From Dechloromonas agitata is5 (GTDB lineage Bacteria > Pseudomonadota > Gammaproteobacteria > Burkholderiales > Rhodocyclaceae), in the NCBI RefSeq assembly GCF_000519045.1, contig NZ_KI912532.1:124001-188000 (forward strand): 64,000 bases of DNA, written 5' to 3'. Position numbers and translations under genes: made by a program. The notes below the pieces were generated by a model. It saw nothing but the letters and a program-made list of their open reading frames with translations, had not been told where the DNA came from and ran no database searches. Below, piece by piece: positions 1 through 7,717 of the stretch (positions within the stretch are counted from its first letter, which is position 1; each line of letters begins with the position of its first letter).

Positions 1-81
1 GAGCGGACGAGTTAATCACCCTGGTCAATTTTCAGCGCGCACAACCTCGCTTTTCTGGTCAGTTTTCAACGAGCGTCAACA
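1..81. mobile_element. Terminal repeats of an IS21-type insertion sequence (partial)
   Basis: Two imperfect direct repeats are visible, CTGGTCAATTTTCAGCGCGC at about 21-40 and CTGGTCAGTTTTCAACGAGC at about 55-74. The block ends in ...CAACA, after which DUF3987 coding sequence resumes. Multiple terminal repeats of this kind and a TG...CA terminus are known for IS21-family elements. The transposase genes would lie before base 1, so only the end is seen. The exact junction (81/82) is inferred from where the protein similarity resumes. Confidence 0.55.
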
Positions 82-754
82 GGCATTCCCCCTCTCCACC
101 CAAGGCACTCGTTTCATTCACCAGAGTAATTTGTCATGGTCAAGCACTGAGAAATTCAAGCGTCGTATCGAAGAAATCTTGGAGCAGACCGAAACCCACT
201 GTAGGAGCGAAGGAGAATCTGGGCTGGTTCTTCAGTTTACGCCCGAAGCACGAGCTCGTTGGATTCAAGCCTATAACAATATCGAATTCGAACTAACCCC
301 TGGCGGTTTCCTGTTCGACATTCGAGATTTCGGCTCGAAGGCTGCTGACAATATGGCTCGTATTGCCGCACTCTTTCATTTTTTCAGCAAACAAGAGGGC
401 GACATCTCGGTTGAAACCGTAGAGCGTGCATCTGAGGTGATGAAATGGTACACCTACGAGTTCAAACGTCTTTTCGCAGCGCCGCCCCCGATCCCCCAAA
501 ATCAAGCTGATGCCGCTCTGCTGGAGGCATGGTTGCGCAGCTTCTCACATACGCACAAAACCCTGGCTTTCCCAAAGAACGTGGCTCTTCAATCCGGCCC
601 CAATCCGCTTCGCAACAAGAGTCGCCTTAACGCCGCCCTTCAAGTACTCATTTGGCGTTGCGTAGCCCAACTTCAAAAGCAAGGAAAAACGCTGTTCATC
701 GTTTTGAATCCCCACTATTTCCTTGGGCAAGGCGGCAACGGCCAGACTCTTTGA
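82..754 (+). pseudogene. 3' fragment of a DUF3987 (YfjI-like) gene cut by an IS end
   Basis: The reading frame is open from the window start, but sequence resembling the DUF3987 family begins only around base 83 (residues STQGTRF). The first 81 bases look like IS terminal repeats. The family-like core is a block reading DIRDFGSKAADNMARIAALFHF, followed by a variable C-terminal tail ending at 754. Full DUF3987 proteins are roughly 450-600 residues, so about two thirds is missing. A TTG at 131 is the first recognisable start in this frame, but it is probably internal. DUF3987 proteins such as E. coli YfjI sit in P4/CP4-type islands and have helicase/primase-like roles. A yfjJ-like gene follows at 1706, the same pairing as in CP4-57. 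Probably non-functional. Confidence 0.65.
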
Positions 755-810
755 CCTAGGGTCATGAACCCAGCCAATGCTGATTTTCAGCATCGAACCA
801 TCTGCTAAAC

Positions 811-844
811 CCGATACTTCCGCTACTCGTAGCGGAAATATCGG
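811..844. repeat. 34-bp near-perfect inverted repeat
   Basis: The arms CCGATA/TATCGG and TTCCGCTAC/GTAGCGGAA are separated by a single C/A mismatch and enclose a 2-base centre, so 15 of 16 pairs form. It lies between the stop of the DUF3987 fragment and the convergent end of the toxin gene. No T-run follows on either strand, so a simple Rho-independent terminator is not obvious. A bidirectional terminator, a protein-binding site or a replication-linked hairpin are possible. Confidence 0.6.
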
Positions 845-890
845 AAATCGCTTCATATCTTTCCAAGGATCGCCCCGTATTCAAGGGGAG

Positions 891-1172
891 TCAACGCCCC
901 TCAGCGGCCTTGTAGACTGCATTTTTGTCGCGCTTGCCTACGGCGACGACCAGCACGACCAATCGACCATCCTGGACTTCGTAGACGAGCCGGTAGCCGA
1001 TACTGCGCAGCTTGATTTTGTAGCGATCAGGGTGCCCCGACAACTTGGCGGAGGGTACCCGTGGCTCAACTAAGCGCTCAGCCAGCTTTTTCTTGAACTG
1101 AGCCTTGATCGAGCCATCCAGACGCTGCCATTCGGACAAAGCCTCTTCAAGAAACTCAAGCTCATAGCTCAT
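891..1172 (-). CDS. RelE/ParE-type toxin
   Basis: A 93-residue protein of RelE/ParE superfamily size. It shows the typical N-terminal helix (EFLEEALSEWQRL), a basic central strand (RYKIKLRSIGYRLVYEV) and a C-terminal strand-rich end (VVAVGKRDK). Members of this fold either cleave mRNA on the ribosome (RelE) or inhibit gyrase (ParE). The spacing of Arg and Lys residues (R54-R62 region, K83/R84) resembles RelE more than ParE, which is inference. The start overlaps the upstream antitoxin gene by 11 bp, implying translational coupling. It is the distal gene of a two-gene toxin-antitoxin operon within island debris. Confidence 0.85.
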   Translation of the reverse strand: MSYELEFLEEALSEWQRLDGSIKAQFKKKLAERLVEPRVPSAKLSGHPDRYKIKLRSIGYRLVYEVQDGRLVVLVVAVGKRDKNAVYKAAEGR

Positions 1173-1410
1173 CGATTTTGACCTTCACTCGCTTCTGGCC
1201 TGCACGAGCATCCGCAATAGCATTCAATTCCAAATCCTCCAGGCGATCCATCATGCTCTCGAATGCACGAGCCGGAATGCAATAAAAGGCTGGCTCGTTC
1301 CTGTTCAGGATCGCCACAGGGAATCCTTCTCCCGCTGCAACCGTACCCATGGGGTTGCGTTTTAGCTCGGAAATGCTTGCTGCCGTTTCAGACAATATTT
1401 GGTGGGCCAT
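1162..1410 (-). CDS. Phd/YefM-type antitoxin
   Basis: An 82-residue protein beginning MAHQILSETAASISELKRNP. This is the usual Phd/YefM/RelB-type N-terminal DNA-binding fold that autoregulates the operon. The C-terminal part (MDRLEDLELNAIADAR...VKVKIDEL) is the expected toxin-neutralising tail. A very strong Shine-Dalgarno (AGGAGG) lies about 6 bases before the ATG. Its 3' end overlaps the toxin start. It should neutralise the RelE-like toxin and, with it, repress its own promoter. The family call rests on length, order and the N-terminal pattern. Confidence 0.85.
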   Translation of the reverse strand: MAHQILSETAASISELKRNPMGTVAAGEGFPVAILNRNEPAFYCIPARAFESMMDRLEDLELNAIADARAGQKRVKVKIDEL

Positions 1411-1442
1411 AACTGCCTCCTGTTCCAGTTCGCACCAATGTT

Positions 1443-1477
1443 AGCACTTTTATAGGCACCATTCAGAGTGCTTTGAA
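1443..1477 (-). promoter_or_regulatory. Putative promoter and operator of the toxin-antitoxin operon
   Basis: On the minus strand TTCAAA (1472-1477) and TATAAA (1449-1454) are separated by 17 bp, matching a sigma-70 promoter. The inverted hexamers AGCACT (1443-1448) and AGTGCT (1467-1472) bracket the -10/spacer region and could be the antitoxin operator. The site lies 39-67 bp upstream of the antitoxin ATG. Confidence 0.45.
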
Positions 1478-1705
1478 TAGCATCACTAAGAAGTGGTTCC
1501 ACGCAACATGATCCCTCCATGCGCTCTCGATATTTTTTTACCGCAAACACCGATAACTATGAGGTGTGGCCGGACATAAAAACCATCGGCACAACGGGAA
1601 GAGCGATCTTGACTATCGATTGCTTCCCGCTTGTTTCGATCACCTCGTATTTAGGCGCGCGTTTCCTATTAGATTAATTAATCAATACTTATTTATATAT
1701 TTACC

Positions 1706-2941
1706 ATGACAATTAACAATCAACCTATCCCTACTCCTACCGATCCGATCAATCCCATCATGAGTGCTATCGACACTCATAACATGGAGTCATTACCAAC
1801 TGTAACCAAGCAGCCTTCCGTATCTGCCTATCAATCATTCCGTGAACCTCTCTGGGATATTCATGAGTTTGTTCGTCTGGTACTGGGCAAGGAATCTCCT
1901 GGCTTTCAAATCTTCGTGAAGAAGAACGGAGACAAACGTATTGAACCGTTATCCCTGGGTAAGCGGTTCTATCGCCTGATGAACAACTTCATGGCTCGCA
2001 TCCCTGAAGGTAGTGATCCTGCAGGGTTTGTCGGTCTGTTCCGTGATTGCTGCATCGAGTTGAAGCTGTACTACAACCCGTTTGGCAAACCTGGTGACTA
2101 TCATCGTCTTGGTAGTGATGGGAAGGACATGAATGGTGCTGAACTGTTCAATGCCTTCCTGGAACTGATCCGTAAGCGTGCTCGCACTGATAAGCGTTGC
2201 AAGAACTATCTGAACTTTGCAGAAGACTACGATCTCGATGAACTGAAGAGCGTAGTGAGGTACTTCGATGATCTATTCCAGGACAATCCGAAGATACTGG
2301 TGGTGCGTGTCGATCTCGGCTATCAGGCCGATGAGGCAGACAAGATCAGCTTTGAACGGGCCCATGGTGACATTCAGCGTTTCATCAATTACCGACAGTG
2401 GCAGGCATGCTTTAAGCACAGCATCGGCTACGTGATCGGACGTGAACGAGGTACTAGCTCCACTACAGACAACGGTGGCAACGGACGAGGCTATCACTTC
2501 CACTGTTTCATTCTGTTTGATGGGCAGAAGGTGAAGAATGACGTCGAACTGGCTAAACAAATCATCGATTACTGGAAGAACCGAATCGTCAATTCGTCGC
2601 GTACTCCGGCAGATGAGCAGACCAAGATTTGGTACTTCAACTGTAACCACAAGGCACGAACTGCAGGATATCGGTATGACGGCATCGGCATGGTGCAGCA
2701 CTCGGATGAGTTGAAGCGCTGGCACTTGATTTCTGCGTTGATCTACCTGACGAAGCATTCTCAGGCCTTGGGTGATGACGTACCACCAGGAACAAGGGCA
2801 CTGACGAAGGGGCAATACAAGCCCCGTGCATTGGAAACGCGGGGACGTCCTCGGCAACTCATGATTCAGGGAGAAAAAGTCTCGGTTCGAAGAGGTGGGC
2901 ATCCGTCTGGTGATTTTTTACAGCCAGGCCCCATGCTTTGA
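1706..2941 (+). CDS. YfjJ/YagK-like inovirus Gp2-type replication protein
   Basis: A 411-residue protein resembling the inovirus Gp2 / YagK-YfjJ C-terminal domain family (DUF3296), found in filamentous phages and CP4/P4-type islands. The C-terminal half carries a segment reading RVDLGY (near residue 200) and a histidine pair HFHCF (near residue 268). This H-hydrophobic-H pattern is what rolling-circle HUH proteins use for metal binding. The ATG at 1706 follows an AT-rich stretch (about 1668-1705) with no clear Shine-Dalgarno. A downstream in-frame ATG at 1760 is an alternative start. Its pairing with a DUF3987 gene is as in E. coli CP4-57. It probably starts replication or helps mobilise the element. 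Confidence 0.75.
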   Translation: MTINNQPIPTPTDPINPIMSAIDTHNMESLPTVTKQPSVSAYQSFREPLWDIHEFVRLVLGKESPGFQIFVKKNGDKRIEPLSLGKRFYRLMNNFMARIPEGSDPAGFVGLFRDCCIELKLYYNPFGKPGDYHRLGSDGKDMNGAELFNAFLELIRKRARTDKRCKNYLNFAEDYDLDELKSVVRYFDDLFQDNPKILVVRVDLGYQADEADKISFERAHGDIQRFINYRQWQACFKHSIGYVIGRERGTSSTTDNGGNGRGYHFHCFILFDGQKVKNDVELAKQIIDYWKNRIVNSSRTPADEQTKIWYFNCNHKARTAGYRYDGIGMVQHSDELKRWHLISALIYLTKHSQALGDDVPPGTRALTKGQYKPRALETRGRPRQLMIQGEKVSVRRGGHPSGDFLQPGPML

Positions 2942-2973
2942 AGAACACACCACCTTTGACTTTGGAGAGTGAC

Positions 2974-3549
2974 ATGAATACACCTTTTTCCCCGATCGCC
3001 AATCGCCACAACCCGAAAGCTGCCTACAGCATGATCTATCAATGGGTGTTGCGCTTTGGTTCGCCAACGATTCTTTCATCAAGTTGCGAAAACCCAATCC
3101 TGATGAACTATCAACGCCTGGCGCAGAGCAATTGCTGGGTAACGATTAGCTACAACCGATCATTTGACTCGTTCTTTCTGAGCGCATCAAACGGGATTGC
3201 GACTCCAGCCGCCAAACTGTCGGAGATCAAGCAATTCTTGGATGCTGCAATGGTTCGCTGCCTGCCGCAACTGGAGTTGGATCCTTCTGACAACGCAGTT
3301 TGGACGATGTTACAAATCGAGCTGACAGATACTGAATTGCAGGAATCAGAGATCGAGACAACGTTCAATCGTATTTGCAAGGCAATTGACGATAGCGCAG
3401 TGCCGATTCTCTCGATGATTTATGGAGGGCTTTCGGTAGAAGATGCAATCGCTGCTTACGAGAAGGCGCAGGCTGTTTCGCTGGCAAATTGGCGTGCAGC
3501 GATTGCGCCATGGACAAGTCGGAGCATAGAACAGGTGATTTACCGCTAA
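2974..3549 (+). CDS. Hypothetical island protein
   Basis: A 191-residue protein of unknown family. The ATG at 2974 is chosen because GGAG sits 6 bases upstream. The frame is open back to a TTG at 2938 that overlaps the preceding gene, but that start lacks support. No signal peptide or membrane segment is visible. The protein is acidic in the middle (TDTELQESEIETTFNRICKA). It sits 32 bp after the Gp2-like gene on the same strand, so the two are probably co-transcribed. The IS3-type element follows 20 bp after its stop codon and does not interrupt it. Confidence 0.6.
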   Translation: MNTPFSPIANRHNPKAAYSMIYQWVLRFGSPTILSSSCENPILMNYQRLAQSNCWVTISYNRSFDSFFLSASNGIATPAAKLSEIKQFLDAAMVRCLPQLELDPSDNAVWTMLQIELTDTELQESEIETTFNRICKAIDDSAVPILSMIYGGLSVEDAIAAYEKAQAVSLANWRAAIAPWTSRSIEQVIYR

Positions 3550-3607
3550 TGCTGAGGGGTAAGACAGGGGGTAATCCCCCCAGAATTAGGGGCGATCAGA
3601 AGTAGAG

Positions 3608-4408
3608 CTACGCGGCCATGGCCAGCCGCTGTTTTGGCGTGATGCCGCCCAAGGCCATGTTTGGGCGGTCGTGATTGTAGTCGTACATCCACTGGGTGGC
3701 GAAGAGCTGGACTTCATCGAGGTCTGCCCAGCAATATTGCGATAGCCACTCGTAGCGCACTGTCCGGTTGAAGCGCTCGACGTAGGCGTTCTGCTGGGGC
3801 TTGCCCGGCTGGATGTAATCCATCTTGATCTGCCGCTTTTCTGCCCAGTTTTGCACCAGGCCGCTGATGTTCTCCGGGCCATTGTCACATCGAATGGCGG
3901 CTGGTTTCCCCCGCCATTCGATGATCTGCTCCAGGGCACGGATCACCCTCTCGGCCGGCAGCGAGAAATCGATCTCGATGCCCAGGGCTTCCCGGTTGAA
4001 GTCATCGATCACATTGAACAACCGGAAACAGCGCCCGTCTTCGAGCTGGTCATGCATGAAATCCATAGACCACACCTGGTTGATGGCAGTCGGCACGGCC
4101 AGCGGTTCCGGTTTCTCCCGCACCAGCCGTTTCCTGGGCTTGATCCGCAGATTCAATTCCAACTCCCGGTAAATCCGATACACCCGCTTGTGATTCCAAC
4201 CAAAGCCCTTCACGTTGCGCAGGTACAGGAAGCACAGCCCAAATCCCCAGTTGCGGTGGTTGTCGGTTAGCCGCATCAGCCAGTCGGCGATTTCCTCATT
4301 CTCGGCATTCTTCTTGGCCGAATACCGATAGCAGGTCTCGCTCACCTGGAAAATGTCGCAGGCCAAGCGGATCGAAATTCGCTTTCCGGCCACCACTTCC
4401 TTGGCCAT
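3608..4408 (-). CDS. IS3-family transposase OrfB (DDE integrase domain)
   Basis: A retroviral-type integrase domain with the DDE residues visible: D in WSMDFMHD, D in IRCDNGPEN and E in NAYVERFNR. The usual C-terminal motif YNHDRPN and the ending KQRLAMAA are also present. The stated start is the first ATG in frame (MAKEVVAGK). The biological product is more likely OrfAB, formed by -1 slippage at the A6G run (4435-4441) in the 3' end of orfA. All key residues are present and no internal stop is seen, so the element may be mobile. Confidence 0.9.
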   Translation of the reverse strand: MAKEVVAGKRISIRLACDIFQVSETCYRYSAKKNAENEEIADWLMRLTDNHRNWGFGLCFLYLRNVKGFGWNHKRVYRIYRELELNLRIKPRKRLVREKPEPLAVPTAINQVWSMDFMHDQLEDGRCFRLFNVIDDFNREALGIEIDFSLPAERVIRALEQIIEWRGKPAAIRCDNGPENISGLVQNWAEKRQIKMDYIQPGKPQQNAYVERFNRTVRYEWLSQYCWADLDEVQLFATQWMYDYNHDRPNMALGGITPKQRLAMAA

Positions 4409-4431
4409 CTCACGCCGGCGAGATGGCCGAC

Positions 4432-4695
4432 CTACTTTTTTCCCAGGTACTCCTTCAGAATATCCGCCTTCAGGCGCTCCTCGGCGTACATCTTTTTGAG
4501 CCGCGCATTCTCGGCTTCCAACTCCTTCATCCGGGCCATCATGGACACGTCCAGGCCGCCGTATTTCGCCCGCCATTTGTAGAACGTCGCCGAGCTGATT
4601 CCCAACTCCCGGCACAACTCCGGCACCGATAGCCCACCCTCGACCCGCTTCAACGCCTCGATGATCTGGCTGTCCGAAAACTTCGACTTCTTCAT
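4432..4695 (-). CDS. IS3-family transposase OrfA (HTH/leucine-zipper)
   Basis: An 87-residue protein with the usual IS3 OrfA layout. An N-terminal helix-turn-helix ([16 protein letters not shown]...[21 protein letters not shown]) precedes a coiled-coil ([21 protein letters not shown]). It binds the terminal inverted repeats and modulates transposition. The ATG at 4695 is preceded by GGGAGAG. The gene ends right after the A6G slippery heptamer that allows -1 frameshifting into orfB. Confidence 0.92.
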   Translation of the reverse strand: MKKSKFSDSQIIEALKRVEGGLSVPELCRELGISSATFYKWRAKYGGLDVSMMARMKELEAENARLKKMYAEERLKADILKEYLGKK

Positions 4696-4938
4696 GCAGA
4701 ACTCTCCCTTTACGAGAAAATTCTACCTCTGACCGCCTTTATTGGCCGGGGGGATTACCAGGGGACAGTAAGCGCCGGAGCGGAACAACCATGTAAGGAT
4801 GGTACGAAATGGAAGATTTTCTTCCTGACAATTTCTGCCCAAAGGCTTTCAAAAACGTGACTCAGGGGTTCGTCGTTCCGTTAGGTAATGCCCCGGGGTT
4901 GAAAAATGAAACGAGACCGACACACAAAAGCCCCCCTG

Positions 4939-5568
4939 TTATTTCAGTGATTGAAATAGCTCTTTCATGTGCTTGAACTCACCACCAACCCGGTCAAGGG
5001 AGAATTGATACATCAATGAGTTCTCTGCGAATTTCTGGCGCTCAACATCCATTTCAACGGTATTTCCGTCAGCCGCAGCCTGAGAAGGAACGTGATATTT
5101 CAGGCTTACGGGTGGCGACTGCCAAGAAGAATTGCCCTTCGAATGTCCCGGCGAGGAGGCGTTCAATTGAAGAGGAGGAGATTGCTCGCCACCAGCGGCC
5201 TCAGCAATATCAATATCCATCGCTTTGTAGCCAGGGGTGTCAGCGTTGGCGATATTAGACGCAAGAATTTGCTGCCTATAGGCCCTTATTCCGAGCATTT
5301 TTTGTTGGAAATCCTCGTTTTTCTTGCCTAAGCCGTTCTCGTTCGCTGGTAAGTGAGATGAATGGGTTGTGCCAAGAGTCAATTTCCCGGCGGGGTCGAG
5401 ATTGTCGCTTAAGGCAACATTGGCAGCCGCCGAACGTGCGACGGCGTTTTCAAGGATGCTTGAAAATGTTGCCGAGCTTTGAGTTTCACCTGCGTCGGAG
5501 ATGCGAGGCGCTGCATTTCCAATAAATCCCCCCGGCCTTACCGGGAACAAAGCTGAAATCTCAGACAT
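4939..5568 (-). CDS. Orphan FlgB-like flagellar rod protein with N-terminal extension
   Basis: A 209-residue protein. Residues about 84-209 match FlgB, the proximal rod subunit: ILASNIANADTPGYKAMD near 101-118 and GNTVEMDVERQKFAEN followed by MYQFSLDRVGGEFK near the end. These motifs parallel the true FlgB at 59872-60282. The first 83 or so residues are extra. They are Ser/Ala-rich with one helix-like stretch (FSSILENAVARSAAANVAL) that loosely resembles the FliE pattern FAQVLQNSIDK. It stands alone between an IS element and the czc cluster, with no flgC beside it. The domain call is secure; the function of the extension and whether the protein enters the rod are unknown. Confidence 0.75.
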   Translation of the reverse strand: MSEISALFPVRPGGFIGNAAPRISDAGETQSSATFSSILENAVARSAAANVALSDNLDPAGKLTLGTTHSSHLPANENGLGKKNEDFQQKMLGIRAYRQQILASNIANADTPGYKAMDIDIAEAAGGEQSPPLQLNASSPGHSKGNSSWQSPPVSLKYHVPSQAAADGNTVEMDVERQKFAENSLMYQFSLDRVGGEFKHMKELFQSLK

Positions 5569-5704
5569 AGAAACTCGTTGGATGAAATGCGGCCGTGGGA
5601 GCTATTGGCTGTGTCCGATTTCCTAAGGGGTACCGCCCACGCATTGCGCTGCCCCTTTGCCTGGGCTGTCAGTGAACAAATGGACGGTAAGGTGAGCATC
5701 TCGC

Positions 5705-6118
5705 CTAATTCAAGACGAAACGTACACTCTGGCCAGGCTTGTCGCCGAGTTTGACTATGGCGACAGCCTTTGTGCCGGCTTGGATCTTGAAGGCTCCTTG
5801 GGCACGCAACTGGTTACTTCCTGCTGGCAGCAATTTGGCTTCGGTCTTGTCTGATGCAGACAGCAGCGTTATGGTAGCTGACGCATTCCGGGTATCGACA
5901 GGCTGGTCGTGATCGGTCACGTAGAGCGTGAGGGAGTCAGCCTTCGCCACCAACTCGTAGCTGATGTCCTTGATGACCGATACGACGCCACCATGCTGTG
6001 GCTTTGCGTCATGGGCGTGGGACTGGCCCGGTTTCTCGGTATGGGCATGGCCCTTATGGTCGTCCGCAGCGGATGCCAGATTGACGAAGCAAGCAAAGAG
6101 TACCGTGGAAGGTTTCAT
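5705..6118 (-). CDS. His-rich periplasmic protein of the czc cluster
   Basis: A 137-residue protein with a short signal peptide (cleavage probably after NLASA). A His-rich stretch follows (DDHKGHAHTEKPGQSHAHDAK), then a beta-rich domain without recognised motifs. A GGAG sequence precedes the ATG. It is the last gene of the leftward czc run, 28 bp after czcD. It is probably a periplasmic metal buffer or sensor helper comparable in role to CzcE; that role is inferred from His content and position only. Confidence 0.6.
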   Translation of the reverse strand: MKPSTVLFACFVNLASAADDHKGHAHTEKPGQSHAHDAKPQHGGVVSVIKDISYELVAKADSLTLYVTDHDQPVDTRNASATITLLSASDKTEAKLLPAGSNQLRAQGAFKIQAGTKAVAIVKLGDKPGQSVRFVLN

Positions 6119-6146
6119 GGGAGCTCCATGTCAGTTGATAAATCGG

Positions 6147-7091
6147 TTAATGAAAATTTGGGTTATCGTCGTGCTCGGATGTGCTGCCGACGTAGGTGCA
6201 ACCTTCCGGTTGGTGCGCACAGGGTTTTGTTTCGCACTGCAGCGTCGTGTGGACCACCTTGAAGCGGTTAGCTAACACCGTCTGCAAGGCGGGCATCAAA
6301 GTTTTCTCGGGGGAGTAGGTCTGGTCGTAAACCACATGCGCGGTCAGGCTGGTCTTGCCGGTCGTCAGCGCCCAGAGATGCAGGTCATGGATGCCGAGTA
6401 CGCCTGGCACAGCCAGCATGGCCTGCTCCACCTCTCCTAAATCGATGCCCTCGGGCACACCTTCGAGCAGGATGTTCAGACTGTCCTTCAGTAGGATCCA
6501 GGTGCGTGGCAAAACCCAGAGGCCAATGGCTACAGCCACAAGTGGATCTACCCAGGACCAGCCGGTTAGCTGAATCACCACCGCGCCCACGATCACGCCG
6601 ACCGACCCCAGAAGGTCACTCCACACTTCGAGATAGGCTCCCTTTACGTTGAGGCTATTTGACTGTCCCCCGCTCAGCAGGCGGATGCTGATCAGATTGA
6701 CGATGAGGCCAATACTGGCGACGACGAGCATCCCAACCGAATGGATTTCGGGCGGAGAGGTGAATCGCCGGTATGCCTCAACCAGGATGTAGAGCGCCAC
6801 GGCAAACAGCAGCATGGCATTGAAGGCTGCCGCCAGAATCTCAAAGCGGTGATAGCCATAGGTTCGGCGACGATCGGCCGGGCGACGGGCAACACGAATG
6901 GCCGCCAATGCGATAGCGAGCGCGGCAGTATCGGTCAGCATGTGAGCGGCATCCGAGATGAGGGCCAAACTGCCAGTCAATACGCCGCCAATAACTTCGG
7001 CAATTAGAAAACAGCCGGTCAGCGCCAGGGCAAAGCGCAGGGCGCGCTCATTCTCAGTGCTCGGGATGCCGTGTGTGTGGCTTGTACTCAT
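6147..7091 (-). CDS. czcD: CDF-family divalent metal exporter CzcD
   Basis: A 314-residue cation diffusion facilitator that exchanges Zn2+/Cd2+/Co2+ for protons across the inner membrane. Six membrane segments are predicted. The site in the second segment reads SDAAHMLTD, and the matching site in the fifth reads EVWSDLLGSVG, the Glu/Asp form typical of CzcD rather than the His/Asp form. The cytoplasmic C-terminal domain (VPGVLGIHDLHLWALTTGKTSL) is complete, and a His/Cys tail ends in CETKPCAHQPEGC. The start overlaps the preceding small membrane gene by 4 bp (ATGA). Confidence 0.92.
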   Translation of the reverse strand: MSTSHTHGIPSTENERALRFALALTGCFLIAEVIGGVLTGSLALISDAAHMLTDTAALAIALAAIRVARRPADRRRTYGYHRFEILAAAFNAMLLFAVALYILVEAYRRFTSPPEIHSVGMLVVASIGLIVNLISIRLLSGGQSNSLNVKGAYLEVWSDLLGSVGVIVGAVVIQLTGWSWVDPLVAVAIGLWVLPRTWILLKDSLNILLEGVPEGIDLGEVEQAMLAVPGVLGIHDLHLWALTTGKTSLTAHVVYDQTYSPEKTLMPALQTVLANRFKVVHTTLQCETKPCAHQPEGCTYVGSTSEHDDNPNFH

Positions 7092-7306
7092 GGGACCCGC
7101 CCTTTATCGTTGTGGTGGCAGCGCTTCAATTTTTGTTTCATCGCCTGGAGACGGAACTGAAGGTTTTTTGAATACTTTGGTGTCTTTTGGCGCCGCTCTT
7201 CCCGCCAGCAAAACCATCCGTAAAGCACCAGAAAAGTCAGCATCATCCCCAGGCCGAGCATGAGAAGCTGGAATTCAAGGTGGCTGTGGATCAAATGCTT
7301 AAACAT
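7088..7306 (-). CDS. Small single-span membrane protein
   Basis: A 72-residue protein with one hydrophobic segment (about residues 11-31, LEFQLLMLGLGMMLTFLVLY). A strongly basic cytoplasmic-type tail follows, containing KLKRCHHND. It overlaps the czcD start by 4 bp and follows the zinc-ribbon gene by 18 bp, so it is clearly inside the operon. No family is recognised. By position it could assist CzcD or CzcCBA in the membrane. Confidence 0.65.
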   Translation of the reverse strand: MFKHLIHSHLEFQLLMLGLGMMLTFLVLYGWFCWREERRQKTPKYSKNLQFRLQAMKQKLKRCHHNDKGRVP

Positions 7307-7324
7307 GAGGAGACGGCACCAAGC

Positions 7325-7630
7325 TCAGGACTGCTGCGCCTTGCCGCAATTCGGGCAAAACTTAGTGCCCGGGGCGAGGTTCGCATTGCAGTCCGCACAA
7401 TTGCCGGGCACCAAGGCTGTGCCGCATTGGGCGCAGTAGCGTCCCCCAGGGTTGGTCGCGAAGCCGCACTTCGGGCATGAGGGGCCACCAGCAGCGCTAT
7501 TGGTTGGCGGCGCTGAATTTGAGGGGTAACTATTCCCCCAGCCATGATGTCCGCTATTCCGTTCGCGGCCATGATGATCTCCGCCATGCGAACCGGCGAC
7601 TCCTCGCAAGAGTTTTTCAAAAAATCCCAT
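7325..7630 (-). CDS. Double zinc-ribbon protein
   Basis: A 101-residue protein with a His/Gly/Ser-rich N-terminal half (HGGDHHGRERNSGHHG). Four CxxC knuckles follow (CPKC, CAQC, CADC, CPNC), forming two zinc ribbons of the DZANK/zinc-ribbon type. No membrane segment is present. It lies 87 bp after czcA and 18 bp before the next gene in the same operon. The N-terminal histidines plus eight cysteines suggest metal binding or sensing in the cytoplasm. The specific function is not known. Confidence 0.75.
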   Translation of the reverse strand: MGFFEKLLRGVAGSHGGDHHGRERNSGHHGWGNSYPSNSAPPTNSAAGGPSCPKCGFATNPGGRYCAQCGTALVPGNCADCNANLAPGTKFCPNCGKAQQS

Positions 7631-7717
7631 AACAGCCTCCGTAGTTGAGTGGAAGAATGGGTGACCGACGGTTTATGCCGAATCTGGCACGAAGCCCCCG
7701 GTCACGAACGGTAAACG

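Larger units (their letters stand above)
3570..4759 (-). mobile_element. IS3-family (IS407-group) insertion sequence, intact
   Basis: The ends share the perfect terminal inverted repeat GGTAATCCCCCC, and similarity continues imperfectly for about 25 more bases (CAGAAGTAGA versus CAGAGGTAGA). The element is about 1190 bp. The flanking bases are AGGG on both sides (3566-3569 and 4760-4763), a 4-bp target duplication as expected for the IS407 group. It encodes orfA and orfB in -1 relation with an A6G slippery site. Because of G-runs at the ends, the boundaries could be off by one base. Confidence 0.85.

Noticed and set aside
5569-5704. GG-N10-GC match (AGGCAA-AGGGG-CAGCG) upstream of the orphan FlgB gene
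   Set aside because: Only the spacing fits; the -24/-12 boxes are otherwise poor and too uncertain to call a sigma-54 promoter.
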